DNA of 64,000 nucleotides. Origin: Caldilinea sp. CFX5. Lineage in GTDB: Bacteria; Chloroflexota; Anaerolineae; Caldilineales; Caldilineaceae. Below are positions 1 through 8,020 of the stretch, in pieces. The notes beneath the pieces were generated by a model. It saw nothing but the letters and a program-made list of their open reading frames with translations. It searched no databases and was not told the DNA's origin. How positions within the stretch are numbered: position 1 is the first letter of the stretch; every line of letters begins with the position of its first letter. Position numbers and translations under genes: made by a program. The DNA lies in assembly GCA_021405325.1 (NCBI GenBank), contig QWII01000019.1, forward strand, positions 62,001 to 126,000, given 5' to 3'.

Positions 1-2058
1 ACGCGGGCCTGGCTCCACGCCAGTGGCGATACAGCATACGGGCCGCTTGGTGTGCGCGCCGACAATAGCGCTGCACTGAATGTGGCCACGAAGGCGGGAA
101 CGTCGATTTTTGCGATCAATACCAGCGCGGCGCAGGCTATGGTCAATGGCGATCTGGATGTGTTGGATACCCTGACCGCAGCCAATGCGGCAGTTGGCAC
201 GGCCTACGATCCCACGGCGACGCTAAAGGTACAGAGCCAGTTTAATGATGACATCACATTGTTTCTCAAACAGAAAAGCGGCCAGACGGCGCGCATGTGG
301 CGCGTGGAGGATAGTGCCGGACAGGAGTTGATCGTCCTCGACAGCCAGGGGAATTTGCAGTCGGGGAACCCTGGGTTTGTCAGCGGGCTGACGGGCTGGC
401 AGATTACGCCGGTGGGTAACGCTGAGTTGAACAACGCCTTTATCCGCGGCGAGTTGCACGCTAGTATATTTGTCATGGACGAGTTCCATGCGAGCGGCGG
501 GACGCTCTACGTTGCGCCGGCGGGGAAACTCGAAAATGACGCCGTTGTCAGTGTGACCACTGGCATCGAAGCAGTTTTTGATATCCGCACCACCAGTGTT
601 TCGGGCAGTGGTAGTCAGTTTGACATTCGCACCACGTCGGCCAGTGGCAGCGGTAGTCAATTTACGCTGCGCACCATTGAGAATTATATAGAACTGACCG
701 ATCCACCATCGGGTCATGCGATGATCCTTTCGCCTGGCGACCGCATTCGCTGCAAGGCGTTAGGGCTGTCCGTTGGCATTGATTTATGGGATGTATGGGG
801 CATTGTGACGCGGGTCGAGGACTGGACGACCTATTACCGCTATTACTACGAGCGTAAAAGCGGCGGCACGAATGGCCTGCTCATCCCAGCCGGCACGGCC
901 ATCATTAGTTATGGCCCACCAGGCGCCGGGCGCATCTATCTGACAGCGGATCAGAACTACGCACCCTATATGCAGGTTTTTCTCTCTGGGGAAGAACCGT
1001 GGAACGGGCAAATCACGCCGACGGTGCGCATTGGACGGCTGGACGGGGTCGGGTTGCCGGGCGTGAGCGGCATCGAGCAGCACGGCATTGTGTTGAGCTC
1101 TAATCTGAGCAACGCCAGCGCGCCGTACTTGGTGGCGTCCAACCTGAAGATGTTCCAGTATAAGATTGATTCTGAATGGAACAACGGCAACCCGACCGCC
1201 AGAATCACCGCCAACGGCGAATTTCGACTTGGTACGGATGTAGACGCCGATGCCACCACCGGCCTGAAATTCAACCCGGCGACGGGCGCTCTCGACATCG
1301 GCAATGCCAGCTATCCCGGTGCCGTCAAGGTGCGCGGGATCATCACCGTCACGGGCGGCAGTGGGATTGCATCCTTTAGTGACGCCAACCTGGATAATAT
1401 TGCCAACGGCGCGACATTTGGGCGCATCAACAACACCATCATCGGCGGTGGGTTCATCCGGGTTGGCAGCGGCAACAAGGACAGTACGCTCAGTGGCTGG
1501 TATATCGACGCCGGCGAAATTGTGGGTCAATGGGGTGGCGCCGACCAGGTCGTGCTGGATACGGCCGGGCGAATCACGGCTGGTGGCAGCACGCTGGACG
1601 CTGCGGGGCTAACCATGCTGACCGATACGACCGATGTGCATAGCAGCCAACTAAACGCACGCGCTGTTTCCTTTGCGCGTGGCGGCATGGCGCCGTTTGG
1701 GCGCATGACAAGCTTTTACCTTGCGGCGACCGCCACCTATGGGGTTGACATCTACGGACGCTCACCCGCCAGTGAAAAGGTTTTTGCCAGATTCGGGGCA
1801 GAACAGGCCAGCGCGCTCTATGGCGGTGGTGCGGCCGGTGCGCCACGGGTGGTGGCCTATAGTGATGCCGCTGGGGCCGGGGACTTCCTCCGGCTCTATG
1901 CTAATACAGAGATCGGATTGTACCGCAGTGGTTCGGCCACGCCCGATCTGGCGCTGAATACGGGCGGCATCGTGGCAAACAACGATCTGGATATGAATGG
2001 CTACAACATTATCGACGCGAACAACACCTGGGCGGTGCGGAGTACCGCCCCGCTATAA
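1..2058 (+). CDS. Probable phage tail-fibre/tail-tip protein (5' end outside window)
   Basis: The frame is open from the first base, so the true start lies left of the window; about 685 codons are visible. The product is rich in Gly, Ser, Thr, Ala and Asn, has no membrane segment, and carries short internal repeats (two copies of DIRTTS.SGSGSQF near residues 195-220). Blocks such as IGNASYPGAVKVRG and ITANGEFRLG look like the beta-rich repeats of tail fibres and tail spikes. It is followed without gaps by a string of very small overlapping genes on the same strand, an arrangement typical of the late region of a tailed phage. I infer a structural role at the tail tip or fibre from composition and context; no diagnostic domain is recognised. 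Confidence 0.6.
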   Translation, partial: TRAWLHASGDTAYGPLGVRADNSAALNVATKAGTSIFAINTSAAQAMVNGDLDVLDTLTAANAAVGTAYDPTATLKVQSQFNDDITLFLKQKSGQTARMWRVEDSAGQELIVLDSQGNLQSGNPGFVSGLTGWQITPVGNAELNNAFIRGELHASIFVMDEFHASGGTLYVAPAGKLENDAVVSVTTGIEAVFDIRTTSVSGSGSQFDIRTTSASGSGSQFTLRTIENYIELTDPPSGHAMILSPGDRIRCKALGLSVGIDLWDVWGIVTRVEDWTTYYRYYYERKSGGTNGLLIPAGTAIISYGPPGAGRIYLTADQNYAPYMQVFLSGEEPWNGQITPTVRIGRLDGVGLPGVSGIEQHGIVLSSNLSNASAPYLVASNLKMFQYKIDSEWNNGNPTARITANGEFRLGTDVDADATTGLKFNPATGALDIGNASYPGAVKVRGIITVTGGSGIASFSDANLDNIANGATFGRINNTIIGGGFIRVGSGNKDSTLSGWYIDAGEIVGQWGGADQVVLDTAGRITAGGSTLDAAGLTMLTDTTDVHSSQLNARAVSFARGGMAPFGRMTSFYLAATATYGVDIYGRSPASEKVFARFGAEQASALYGGGAAGAPRVVAYSDAAGAGDFLRLYANTEIGLYRSGSATPDLALNTGGIVANNDLDMNGYNIIDANNTWAVRSTAPL

Positions 2059-2069
2059 TGGAGCTGACT

Positions 2070-2297
2070 ATGAACAAACCCCTCACGTTGTCGCAACAGC
2101 AACATCTGATCGCGCTGGGCGAGCGCCAGGCCGCGGCGGCGCGTGCTGTCGCTGAATTTATCGAGTATTTACGGGACGAACACGGCGCGTCGCCAGCGGA
2201 GGGCTGGACACTGCGCGATATTCAAACCGGGTTTGTCCTTCCGCCCCCACCACCGAAGGGAGAGATGAAGGGAGAGATGAATGCCCAGATACCTTGA
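2070..2297 (+). CDS. Small hypothetical phage protein (75 aa)
   Basis: This begins just after the tail-fibre-like gene. The ATG at 2070 is preferred over the ATG at 2058 because a GGAG lies six bases upstream of it. The protein is mainly helical and charged in its first 50 residues and ends in a proline run (FVLPPPPPK) followed by a GEMKGEM repeat that coincides with a duplicated ggagagatgaa in the DNA. The 3' end overlaps the next gene by 17 bases, and the duplicated ggagag also supplies that gene's ribosome site. No family is recognised; it may be a tail accessory or chaperone protein, by position only. Confidence 0.5.
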   Translation: MNKPLTLSQQQHLIALGERQAAAARAVAEFIEYLRDEHGASPAEGWTLRDIQTGFVLPPPPPKGEMKGEMNAQIP

Positions 2298-2829
2298 ACA
2301 GGCAAATGAATGTACGGATCCAGTCGGCGGCGATTGGCTGTGGATTGTCGACGCGTCGGCGGGCGCGACGGACCGGGACCGCAAGCTCAATGCTGGCAGA
2401 TTGGCTATCCTAGCGAACGCTAATGCCTTTACCAACAAAAATTCCTTTGCGACTACGGTCGGGCTGACCGGCGCAAAGGCGAGCCTGGCGCACAACGTGG
2501 CGACCAACTTCTGCCGGCTCACGATCGGCGGCGGGTCGCCATTGGCCGCCAGCTACTTGATCGGGATTTGCCTGATCAATGCCAACACGCTCAGTACTGC
2601 AATGTACATCCTGAATCAGGGGCACAGCACCGTTGTGCTGGCCGAGCAGGCCAAGGCGCTGTTTGGCCACACCACGGTCACGGTCACGGCAACGGCTGAT
2701 GCAGCGAACCGCTGGGTCACATTGTCAATGACACAGGTTAATGGTTCTTCACAGGCGGTGGAGGTGCGGGTCAGCGTCATCCCGCTCTTCGTGTGTGGAG
2801 ACGCAACGATCACACTCACTATGTTATAA
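2281..2829 (+). CDS. Hypothetical phage structural protein (182 aa)
   Basis: The start ATG follows a GGAG six bases upstream. The sequence is beta-rich (many V/T/S), with no signal peptide or membrane segment. The N-terminal part (WLWIVDASAGATDRDRKLN) resembles the entry motif seen at the start of some phage tail-fibre or head-fibre proteins, and the C-terminal 80 residues look like a compact beta domain. It sits between the fibre-like gene and other small phage genes on the same strand. I infer a virion role from order and composition only. Confidence 0.5.
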   Translation: MPRYLEQANECTDPVGGDWLWIVDASAGATDRDRKLNAGRLAILANANAFTNKNSFATTVGLTGAKASLAHNVATNFCRLTIGGGSPLAASYLIGICLINANTLSTAMYILNQGHSTVVLAEQAKALFGHTTVTVTATADAANRWVTLSMTQVNGSSQAVEVRVSVIPLFVCGDATITLTML

Positions 2830-2848
2830 ACACAAAAAAGGAAAAAAC

Positions 2849-3253
2849 ATGATCACACGCGAATCAGCCAGCCAAATGACTTATCTCTATCAACTCGCCA
2901 CGGACCCGACCGCAAGCGAGATCGCCCGTTTCGAGGCGCTGTTGCAACTCGGCCTGATGATTGGGCGGATGCACATTGCGCTGCTCGACACCGCCCAGAA
3001 TCTCTGGGACAACTCTGGCATCGGCGCCGCCATCACCACCACCCCGAACGGCAGCGCGGTAGACAATGGCCAGTACGATGCCGGCTATATCCGCATGGTG
3101 CAAGCCATGTACCTCTCCAACAAAATTTGGTGGGCGACGCCGGTCACGTTGGTTGTCAACGGGCAGACGATTGAACTCGGCAAGACCCCGCGCCAGATCA
3201 TGATGATGGCGCCGATCCGCGCCGGCGCCGTCACGGAGGAACCCGCCCCATGA
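2849..3253 (+). CDS. Hypothetical phage protein (134 aa)
   Basis: The ATG at 2849 has an AAAAAGGAAAA ribosome site; the frame is open further upstream, but that part would overlap the previous gene by about 90 bases and reads as arginine/serine-rich shadow sequence. The N-terminal 45 residues are helical (TYLYQLATD, FEALLQLGLMIGRMH). The middle is Thr/Asn/Gly-rich, and the C-terminal part (TLVVNGQTIELGKTPRQI) looks like a short beta unit. The stop overlaps the next start (ATGA). No known domain is recognised. Confidence 0.5.
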   Translation: MITRESASQMTYLYQLATDPTASEIARFEALLQLGLMIGRMHIALLDTAQNLWDNSGIGAAITTTPNGSAVDNGQYDAGYIRMVQAMYLSNKIWWATPVTLVVNGQTIELGKTPRQIMMMAPIRAGAVTEEPAP

Positions 3254-3519
3254 CGTTGCAGGAGCGCAAACAAAATTTACTCAACCAGCGCCGGCAGATG
3301 ATCGACCAGAAAGAGGCGCTCAAGCAGTCGCTGAGTGAAATTAACCGCGGCATTCAGCGGGTGGAAGGGGCGCTGTTGCTGGTGCAGGAAATGGAAGTGG
3401 AACAGGCGCCGCCGGTTGCGCCGGCGGCGCCTGTTTCCCAGGAAACAGCTTCATCCTGTGGGCGTCTGGCGGATTCGTTCAAAGGCAACCAGAAAGAACC
3501 AAATGCGAAAATTGTGTGA
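3250..3519 (+). CDS. Small coiled-coil phage protein (89 aa)
   Basis: It starts in an ATGA overlap with the previous gene. Residues 1-50 form an evident coiled coil (QERKQNLLNQRRQMIDQKEA and following heptads), after which the chain is a Pro/Ala/Val-rich linker. This arrangement is common in small tail-assembly or lysis-region proteins, but nothing specific is recognisable. The end overlaps the next gene by 17 bases. Confidence 0.45.
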   Translation: MTLQERKQNLLNQRRQMIDQKEALKQSLSEINRGIQRVEGALLLVQEMEVEQAPPVAPAAPVSQETASSCGRLADSFKGNQKEPNAKIV

Positions 3520-3748
3520 ACCCAAGCCACGCAGTGGGAGCGTGCGCACCGTGCGCCGTTTCTTATGGTGGCCGCTACGGCTGAACGATGAATGGCGCTG
3601 GCTGGAATGGGCCGACATCGTCCAGGTCTATCATTCCCGTCTCGTCAAAGTCGGGATTGGCGATGCGTATCGTGTGCGCTGGAACAACACCTGCTTTGCC
3701 GATACAGCCAACCCATGGACAGCAAGCCTACCGGAGGAAACAGCATGA
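3503..3748 (+). CDS. Small Trp/Arg-rich phage protein (81 aa)
   Basis: The ATG at 3503 is preceded by AGAAAGAA. An upstream ATG in the same frame (3335) would give an arginine- and cysteine-rich extension that is clearly out of frame with the coiled-coil gene, so it is rejected. The product is basic at the N-terminus and tryptophan-rich in the middle (RRFLWWPLRLNDEWRWLEWA). It stops within an ATGA junction with the next gene. Function is unknown; SH3-like or small nucleic-acid-associated folds are possible but not shown. Confidence 0.4.
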   Translation: MRKLCEPKPRSGSVRTVRRFLWWPLRLNDEWRWLEWADIVQVYHSRLVKVGIGDAYRVRWNNTCFADTANPWTASLPEETA

Positions 3749-4002
3749 ATCTATTACCCGTAGAACAGCGCTTGGCCGAGCTTGAGCGCCGGCTGAAGGA
3801 GATCGAAGCGCAAGCGTCGCCGGCAACGCTTACGCTGCCCCAGGATGAGAAAGTAACGGCAGCGATTGACCTGATCAAGAAGATCAAGCGAATTGCCCAG
3901 CAAGGCGGCTGTACGATGCCCCAGGCAGCCTGGGCGCTTATCCAACGGAGCGTACCTGCGGATCTGACCCACGCGATACAACCGTTTCCTGAAGCGGATT
4001 AG
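3745..4002 (+). CDS. Small coiled-coil phage protein (85 aa)
   Basis: The start is fixed by a strong GGAGGAAA site and the ATGA overlap with the preceding stop. Residues 5-25 are strongly helical (VEQRLAELERRLKEIEAQA), a probable short coiled coil, followed by a second helical half (AAIDLIKKIKRIAQQ). The last 65 bases overlap, tail to tail, the end of a minus-strand ORF (3938-4147). This is the last plus-strand gene of the phage-like run. Confidence 0.45.
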   Translation: MNLLPVEQRLAELERRLKEIEAQASPATLTLPQDEKVTAAIDLIKKIKRIAQQGGCTMPQAAWALIQRSVPADLTHAIQPFPEAD

Positions 4003-4147
4003 CGTTGATGGCAGCAATGATGGCGGCGTAGTGGGTGGCAAAGACCCTGTCCATCTCCTCGACCTTGTCCACTTCAACACCCCGGTTAATTGACTTGTGG
4101 GTGAGGTCGAGCGCCGCATCAATCACCTTGTTGAGTAGTTGTTCCAT
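3938..4147 (-). CDS. Small hypothetical protein (69 aa)
   Basis: The ATG at 4147 is preceded by AGAAAGAGAAAAAC. The product is helical and acidic/amphipathic (LLNKVIDAALDLTHKSINRG), with normal amino acid usage rather than the arginine/serine bias of shadow frames. It lies 14 bases downstream of the Mrr-like gene on the same strand and could be cotranscribed with it. Its 3' end overlaps the opposing gene, so one of the two ORFs could be spurious. No family is recognised. Confidence 0.35.
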   Translation of the reverse strand: MEQLLNKVIDAALDLTHKSINRGVEVDKVEEMDRVFATHYAAIIAAINANPLQETVVSRGSDPQVRSVG

Positions 4148-4161
4148 GTGTTTTTCTCTTT

Positions 4162-4905
4162 CTATGCGGGAATGCTGGTCAAATTCTTCTCGGCCAGCCA
4201 CTGGGCGAGGACGGCCCGGTCAATCAAAATACAACCGGTTGAATCAGCCAGTTGCTTGGCGGAGCTAGTGAAATAACTATTGGTGACGACCATGCTGGCG
4301 TGACACTGCCAGTGACGCGCTCCAGCCACAGCGTCACTAATGGCAGTGCGCGAAACACTACCTGTATACCGTTTTACCTGCACCCCAAAGCGGATGTTAT
4401 CCTTGAACGCAATCACATCAATGCCATAGTCGTTAGACGCCTGTGTTACTTCCGTCTTGTAACCACGAGAAGCCAGCAGATCGGCGACAAAATGCTCAAA
4501 AGCGATCCCTTCCAGCGCGTCCAAGCTGCTCAAATCGGCTTGAGTTGAGCGCTGGAGTGATGGCTGTTTTGTTTGATGGGTAGTAAGAGGAACGGGACTC
4601 GCAGGCATGGCGGCAATAGTAAGCGGAGCAGCGGGCAGTACAGGCTCTTTTCGCAGATTGCCCGCAATAAAGGCGCCAATCTTGATCAGCAGATACAGTC
4701 CAATGGCGAGCAAATTCACCAGCAAAAGACCGCCCACCGTGGCCCCGTTGTCGATCTTTTGCACAGAAGCGGTACTGGCAAGGACGAGGACGGCGACAAT
4801 CCAGAATAGCCACCGCAACCAGGTTGGGTATTTATATGATAACCAAACGGGTAACATCACCGGCCAGAAAAGTAGCCAGGCGATCACACGCAGCGCTTTA
4901 CGCAT
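4162..4905 (-). CDS. Membrane-anchored Mrr-type restriction endonuclease-like protein
   Basis: 247 aa. The N-terminal half has three hydrophobic segments (about residues 8-25, 32-48 and 58-82) and a Pro/Thr/Gln-rich linker. The C-terminal half, from about residue 130, is an Mrr-catalytic-like PD-(D/E)XK domain: FEHFVADLLASRGY, the catalytic pair GIDV and QVKRY, and a tail with TNSYFTSSAKQLA. Mrr-family domains cleave modified or foreign DNA; variants with membrane segments are known but poorly understood. It is carried on the opposite strand to the phage structural genes, as is usual for lysogenic-conversion cargo, so a phage-exclusion role is possible (inference). A minus-strand intrinsic terminator at 5016-5041 isolates it from upstream transcription. 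Confidence 0.8.
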   Translation of the reverse strand: MRKALRVIAWLLFWPVMLPVWLSYKYPTWLRWLFWIVAVLVLASTASVQKIDNGATVGGLLLVNLLAIGLYLLIKIGAFIAGNLRKEPVLPAAPLTIAAMPASPVPLTTHQTKQPSLQRSTQADLSSLDALEGIAFEHFVADLLASRGYKTEVTQASNDYGIDVIAFKDNIRFGVQVKRYTGSVSRTAISDAVAGARHWQCHASMVVTNSYFTSSAKQLADSTGCILIDRAVLAQWLAEKNLTSIPA

Positions 4906-5015
4906 GACTGGGCATTCCTTTCATACAAGAGGATATGGGCAGCGATGAAGGAAATAACGTGGGTTCAGGTGTAAAAAGGTAAATTTATTGAAGACTAACC
5001 GTAAGCTTTAGCCTC

Positions 5016-5041
5016 AAAAAAGAGGAGCGTTCACCGCTCCC
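5016..5041 (-). terminator. Intrinsic terminator, minus strand
   Basis: Read on the minus strand, GGGAGCG, a short loop and CGCTCC are followed by a TTTTTT run (complement of 5016-5021). It would stop leftward transcription before the Mrr-like gene, for example read-through from the tRNA cluster. Confidence 0.65.
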
Positions 5042-5192
5042 AACATTTCAAGTAAGTGCCTTTAACCAGGCACACCCCAATTAGAACAAAATTGCTATAT
5101 TGACAACCTTGAAAAGTCATGATAACGTCCGGTCATACTCGTCAAACTGGACAATCTGGAACAGCCGTCAGGCTACAGACTGCGAGGCCGTA

Positions 5193-5390
5193 ATGAATAA
5201 ATTGACAACCGGCCAGGCAGCCAAGAGACTTCAGTATTCGATCAAAACTGTCGAGCGGTTAATCAAATCTGGAAAATTAAAAGCAGAGCGATTAACCCCA
5301 AACGGGCAAAATCGAATTCTTGAAAACGACCTGGTCGAGTATGCAGAAGCTAACGGTATTACGTTACTTCCGCAAGACACTGAAGAGTAG
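5193..5390 (+). CDS. Excisionase-type / MerR-like helix-turn-helix protein
   Basis: 65 aa. The start is set at the ATG at 5193 because the protein then begins directly with the domain (LTTGQAAKRLQYSIKTVERL); upstream codons have no conserved look. The pattern of a helix-turn-helix followed by a wing (GKLKAERLTPNGQNRILEND) is that of the HTH_17/excisionase family, small DNA-bending proteins that steer phage integrase or act as plasmid and phage regulators. It lies between the phage-like genes and tRNA-His, where excision functions are expected, but no integrase is visible in this window. It could equally be a simple regulator. Confidence 0.75.
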   Translation: MNKLTTGQAAKRLQYSIKTVERLIKSGKLKAERLTPNGQNRILENDLVEYAEANGITLLPQDTEE

Positions 5391-5391
5391 A

Positions 5392-5429
5392 ATCACTCCG
5401 GCTTATGCTTGGCGGCTGACCGGAGTGAT
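5392..5429. terminator. Hairpin after the excisionase-like gene
   Basis: ATCACTCCGG and CCGGAGTGAT form a perfect 10-bp stem directly after the stop codon. There is no T-run, so this is either a factor-dependent end or an mRNA-stabilising hairpin. Confidence 0.4.
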
Positions 5430-5625
5430 CACCAAAGCACCTTAACAATCTACTAGACTGAGCGCAATGCCCAAGGTCTATGGTCACTTCCTCACGGGAG
5501 TCAACGACAGTCAGGCAAGCGGCAAAGCGTTCTTTGAGATTATCAAGGTATCGACATTCTGATATATCATAATCTAGACAATTGTGATAGTAAGAATGTC
5601 TCAATCCCCGTAATTGGGGATCAGG

Positions 5626-5698
5626 GGCGCTTGATGGGGCTCGAACCCACAACATCTTGATCCACAATCAAGTGCTCTGCCATTGAGCTACAAGCGCC
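5626..5698 (-). tRNA. tRNA-His (GTG)
   Basis: Cloverleaf with an 8-bp acceptor stem that includes the encoded G-1 paired to C73, the hallmark of tRNA-His. The anticodon loop is TTGTGGA and the T-arm has GGTTCGAGCC. CCA is not encoded. Phage-like genes lie on its 3' side, the usual place for tRNA-directed prophage insertion. Confidence 0.97.
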
Positions 5699-5740
5699 AT
5701 GACTACGAAGATAACACTATTCCCAGGGGTACGGCCATTT

Positions 5741-5769
5741 AAAAAACCGGGGCGGTGAATCCACCCCGG
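5741..5769 (-). terminator. Intrinsic terminator after tRNA-Gln
   Basis: On the minus strand CCGGGGTGG, a short loop and a CCGCCCCGG arm are followed by six T (complement of 5741-5746). It ends transcription of the tRNA genes to its right. Confidence 0.8.
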
Positions 5770-5774
5770 CTTAG

Positions 5775-5845
5775 CTGGGGGACAGGGATTCGAACCCCAA
5801 TTGATGGATCCAAAGTCCATAGTCCTGCCGTTAGACGATCCCCCA
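5775..5845 (-). tRNA. tRNA-Gln (TTG)
   Basis: Anticodon arm ATGGA-CTTTGGA-TCCAT gives anticodon TTG. The acceptor stem starts with T1-A72 and the discriminator is G73, both usual for bacterial tRNA-Gln. CCA is not encoded. Confidence 0.95.
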
Positions 5846-5944
5846 TTAATAATGAATGATCAATAATCAACAATTAATTGCTAATGAAGTACGATGCCGT
5901 CTATTAACAATTATTCATTTTCAATTGATTATTAATTATTAAAA
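5846..5944. repeat. AT-rich inverted repeat between tRNA genes
   Basis: About 100 bases of A/T-rich sequence with imperfect inverted arms (AATGAATGATCAATAATC... and ...GATTATTAATTATT). Very similar AT-rich inverted arms lie at 6321-6419 and 56868-56935. No gene is seen. Confidence 0.5.
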
Positions 5945-6020
<76 letters not shown>

Positions 6021-6046
6021 AAAAAGGCCGACCTGGTGGCCGGCCT
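6021..6046 (-). terminator. Intrinsic terminator between tRNA-Gly and tRNA-Phe
   Basis: Minus strand AGGCCGGCC-ACCA-GGTCGGCCT, a nine-pair stem with one G-U, is followed by TTTTT. It implies that tRNA-Phe is not simply cotranscribed with the genes to its right. Confidence 0.8.
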
Positions 6047-6051
6047 CTGAC

Positions 6052-6127
<76 letters not shown>

Positions 6128-6246
6128 TTGTTGTTGGCCTGATTATACCCGGCTTGCGTGCCTCTGTCAAATTCAGGAGGGGCGAAAATCGCTTTTCACT
6201 CTTCAGAAATCCGGTTTGGACCAAAATCGGATTTCTTTTCCTGTGT

Positions 6247-6319
<73 letters not shown>

Positions 6320-6320
6320 A

Positions 6321-6419
6321 GAATAATGGTTAATCATTAATTGTCAATGGAAAATGATTAATGCTGGAACAGGGTCATTAACAATTAATCGTTTTCCATT
6401 CTCCATTGATTATTAGGAA
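6321..6419. repeat. AT-rich inverted repeat between tRNA genes
   Basis: GGTTAATCATTAATTGTCAATGGAAAATG and a matching inverted arm CATTAACAATTAATCGTTTTCCATT form a long imperfect hairpin. It is the same kind of element as at 5846-5944. No gene is seen. Confidence 0.5.
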
Positions 6420-6501
<82 letters not shown>

Positions 6502-6592
6502 TTTTTTAGACTTCGCTATTATAACGAAACTGACCAAAGTACGCAAATTGTTGAGACCATTCAACGAATGGAATTCAACAAGAGGCGCATAA

Positions 6593-7048
6593 CGGGCGGG
6601 GCGGACACATACCCCCGATTCTGTGGTTACGGGTTGCCCCGTAACAGTACCGTCATCTGTCTCAACCGGTTGGCACCGGCTGGCGGTTCATGGCCTGCTG
6701 GGTGTGACCCAACCTCACCTGCACCGCTGCGACGGGATCAAATGATGCTACCACCACCTGACCCACCCGCCTTGCTCTCAGTTGCACGCTCGCCTAGCCG
6801 GAACCATTGCTGGCTCCGCTGGTAGGCTCTTACCCTACCGTTTCACCCCTTACCCGGTTTGCACCGAGCGGGAATCCTTTCTGTTGCGGTTGTAGTCAAA
6901 CCCCCGTCTTCAGGGATCTGCCCCCACTTGCTGTTTCGTGGGGCAACCTTGCCGGCGTATCTTGCGACCGCCGGCCGAGAGTCGGGAAGTTCCTCTACCG
7001 ATCCACCCGTAGATGTTCGGCAGCGACGGTTGTTGTCCGCTCCGCTTG
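6593..7048 (-). ncRNA. rnpB: RNase P RNA
   Basis: Catalytic RNA of ribonuclease P, which trims tRNA 5' leaders. On the minus strand the P1 arms GCGGAGCGGAC (near 7045) and GTCCGCCCCGC (near 6600) pair with one mismatch. The conserved 5' element reads AGAGGAACTTCC, the specificity-domain core GGGTGAAACGGT...GGTAAGAG is intact, and the 3' P4 element reads CACAGAATCGGGGG. The length of about 455 nt is a little long for type A. It sits beside the six tRNA genes, a sensible neighbourhood. The ends are approximate. Confidence 0.93.
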
Positions 7049-7144
7049 ATGAGTGCAAGACGACATCGCCCATCTATCCAAGGATAGAACAATTGACGAT
7101 GTCGCCCTGTGTACCAGCTATGTAATTATTAAACTACACTGCTC

Positions 7145-7176
7145 GTGTACAACACCGCATATACAGTGCTGTACAC
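7145..7176. repeat. 32-bp imperfect palindrome between rnpB and moaD-moaE
   Basis: GTGTACAACACCGCAT and ATACAGTGCTGTACAC are inverted copies matching at 13 of 16 positions. It lies in a 187-bp spacer upstream of rnpB and downstream of the molybdopterin genes. It has no T-run, so an operator is as likely as a terminator. Confidence 0.4.
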
Positions 7177-7235
7177 CCAATAGCCTATCATGAAGTGGCC
7201 TGAATGTCAAGCCGGCGACGAACGTTTGAACTTCG

Positions 7236-7967
7236 TTAAGGAGCGGTCGGCGCCGCCAAATCCATCTCCGGCTGACGTGGCCCTTCGACCCAAACCTGCC
7301 CGTCAGACCAGTTTTCCTGTTTCCAGATCGGCACAATGGCTTTGAGCCGTTCAATAGCATAGCGACAGGCGTCAAAGCAGCCATCGCCACGATGAGGTGT
7401 TGCCACAGCGATCACTACGCTCGGCTCGCCCACTTCGCAGCGCCCGATGCGGTGAAGAATGCTAACCTCTTGCACCTTGGGCCACTGCGCTTTGATCTCA
7501 TCGCCAATTTGGGCCAACATGCGTTCGGCCATTTCAGCATAGGCTTCGTAAAAAAGGAAATCGGTGCCCCGTTTGCCGTCAGTGGTTGCGGTTTCCCCGC
7601 GCACCGTGCCGGCAAAGGTGGTGATGGCACCGCAGTCCGGGCGATTGACCCGCGCCGCCACATCATCCAACGAGAGCGGCTGCTCGGTAATTTCAAAGAG
7701 CTTTCGCCCGGTCGTCGCTTCCGCCCCACCAGAGACCGGTGGGAAAATCGCCACCACATCATTGGCTTTTAACGGCGTATCGCGTTGCGCATATTGCTCG
7801 TTGACGGCAGCATAAATTGTGCGCTGCGTCAGATTCAACTGTGGATGGGCATCGGTCAAAATGGTCAACAAGTCGCCCAGGTTCGCTTCCCCCGGCAACT
7901 GGAAGACCTTCTCCTTCCACCCCGCCAACTGGCGCAACGTGGCAAATAACATCACTTTCACTTCCAT
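7236..7967 (-). CDS. MoaD-MoaE fusion: molybdopterin synthase, both subunits
   Basis: 243 aa. Molybdopterin synthase adds dithiolene sulfur to cyclic pyranopterin monophosphate. Residues 1-81 are a ubiquitin-like MoaD ([14 protein letters not shown] at the start, IFPPVSGG ending at the Gly80-Gly81 pair that would normally be the free, thiocarboxylated C-terminus). Residues 95-243 are MoaE, with HRIG, PHRGD and the IVPIWKQE block holding the catalytic lysine. Start at the ATG at 7967 with AAGGAG seven bases upstream; the longer frame overlaps moaC. Such fusions (MoaX) are known in mycobacteria, where cleavage after Gly-Gly frees MoaD. It is last in the moeA-moaC-moaDE order. Confidence 0.93.
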   Translation of the reverse strand: MEVKVMLFATLRQLAGWKEKVFQLPGEANLGDLLTILTDAHPQLNLTQRTIYAAVNEQYAQRDTPLKANDVVAIFPPVSGGAEATTGRKLFEITEQPLSLDDVAARVNRPDCGAITTFAGTVRGETATTDGKRGTDFLFYEAYAEMAERMLAQIGDEIKAQWPKVQEVSILHRIGRCEVGEPSVVIAVATPHRGDGCFDACRYAIERLKAIVPIWKQENWSDGQVWVEGPRQPEMDLAAPTAP

Positions 7968-8020
7968 ACCCTCACTCCTTACCCCGCTTCGTATCTGCTG
8001 ACTTCTGTCTTCTTCTCTTT

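Noticed and set aside
784..1530. 248-codon minus-strand ORF across the tail-fibre-like gene
   Set aside because: Its composition is that of a complementary-strand shadow; the plus-strand frame is continuous and flanked by phage-like genes.
5359..5667. 102-codon minus-strand ORF across the excisionase-like gene end and tRNA-His
   Set aside because: It includes the tRNA gene and has no recognisable features.
6568..7125. Several ORFs of 60-90 codons on both strands over 6568-7125
   Set aside because: They lie within the RNase P RNA and its flank; the RNA motifs explain the sequence and the translations show no protein-like pattern.
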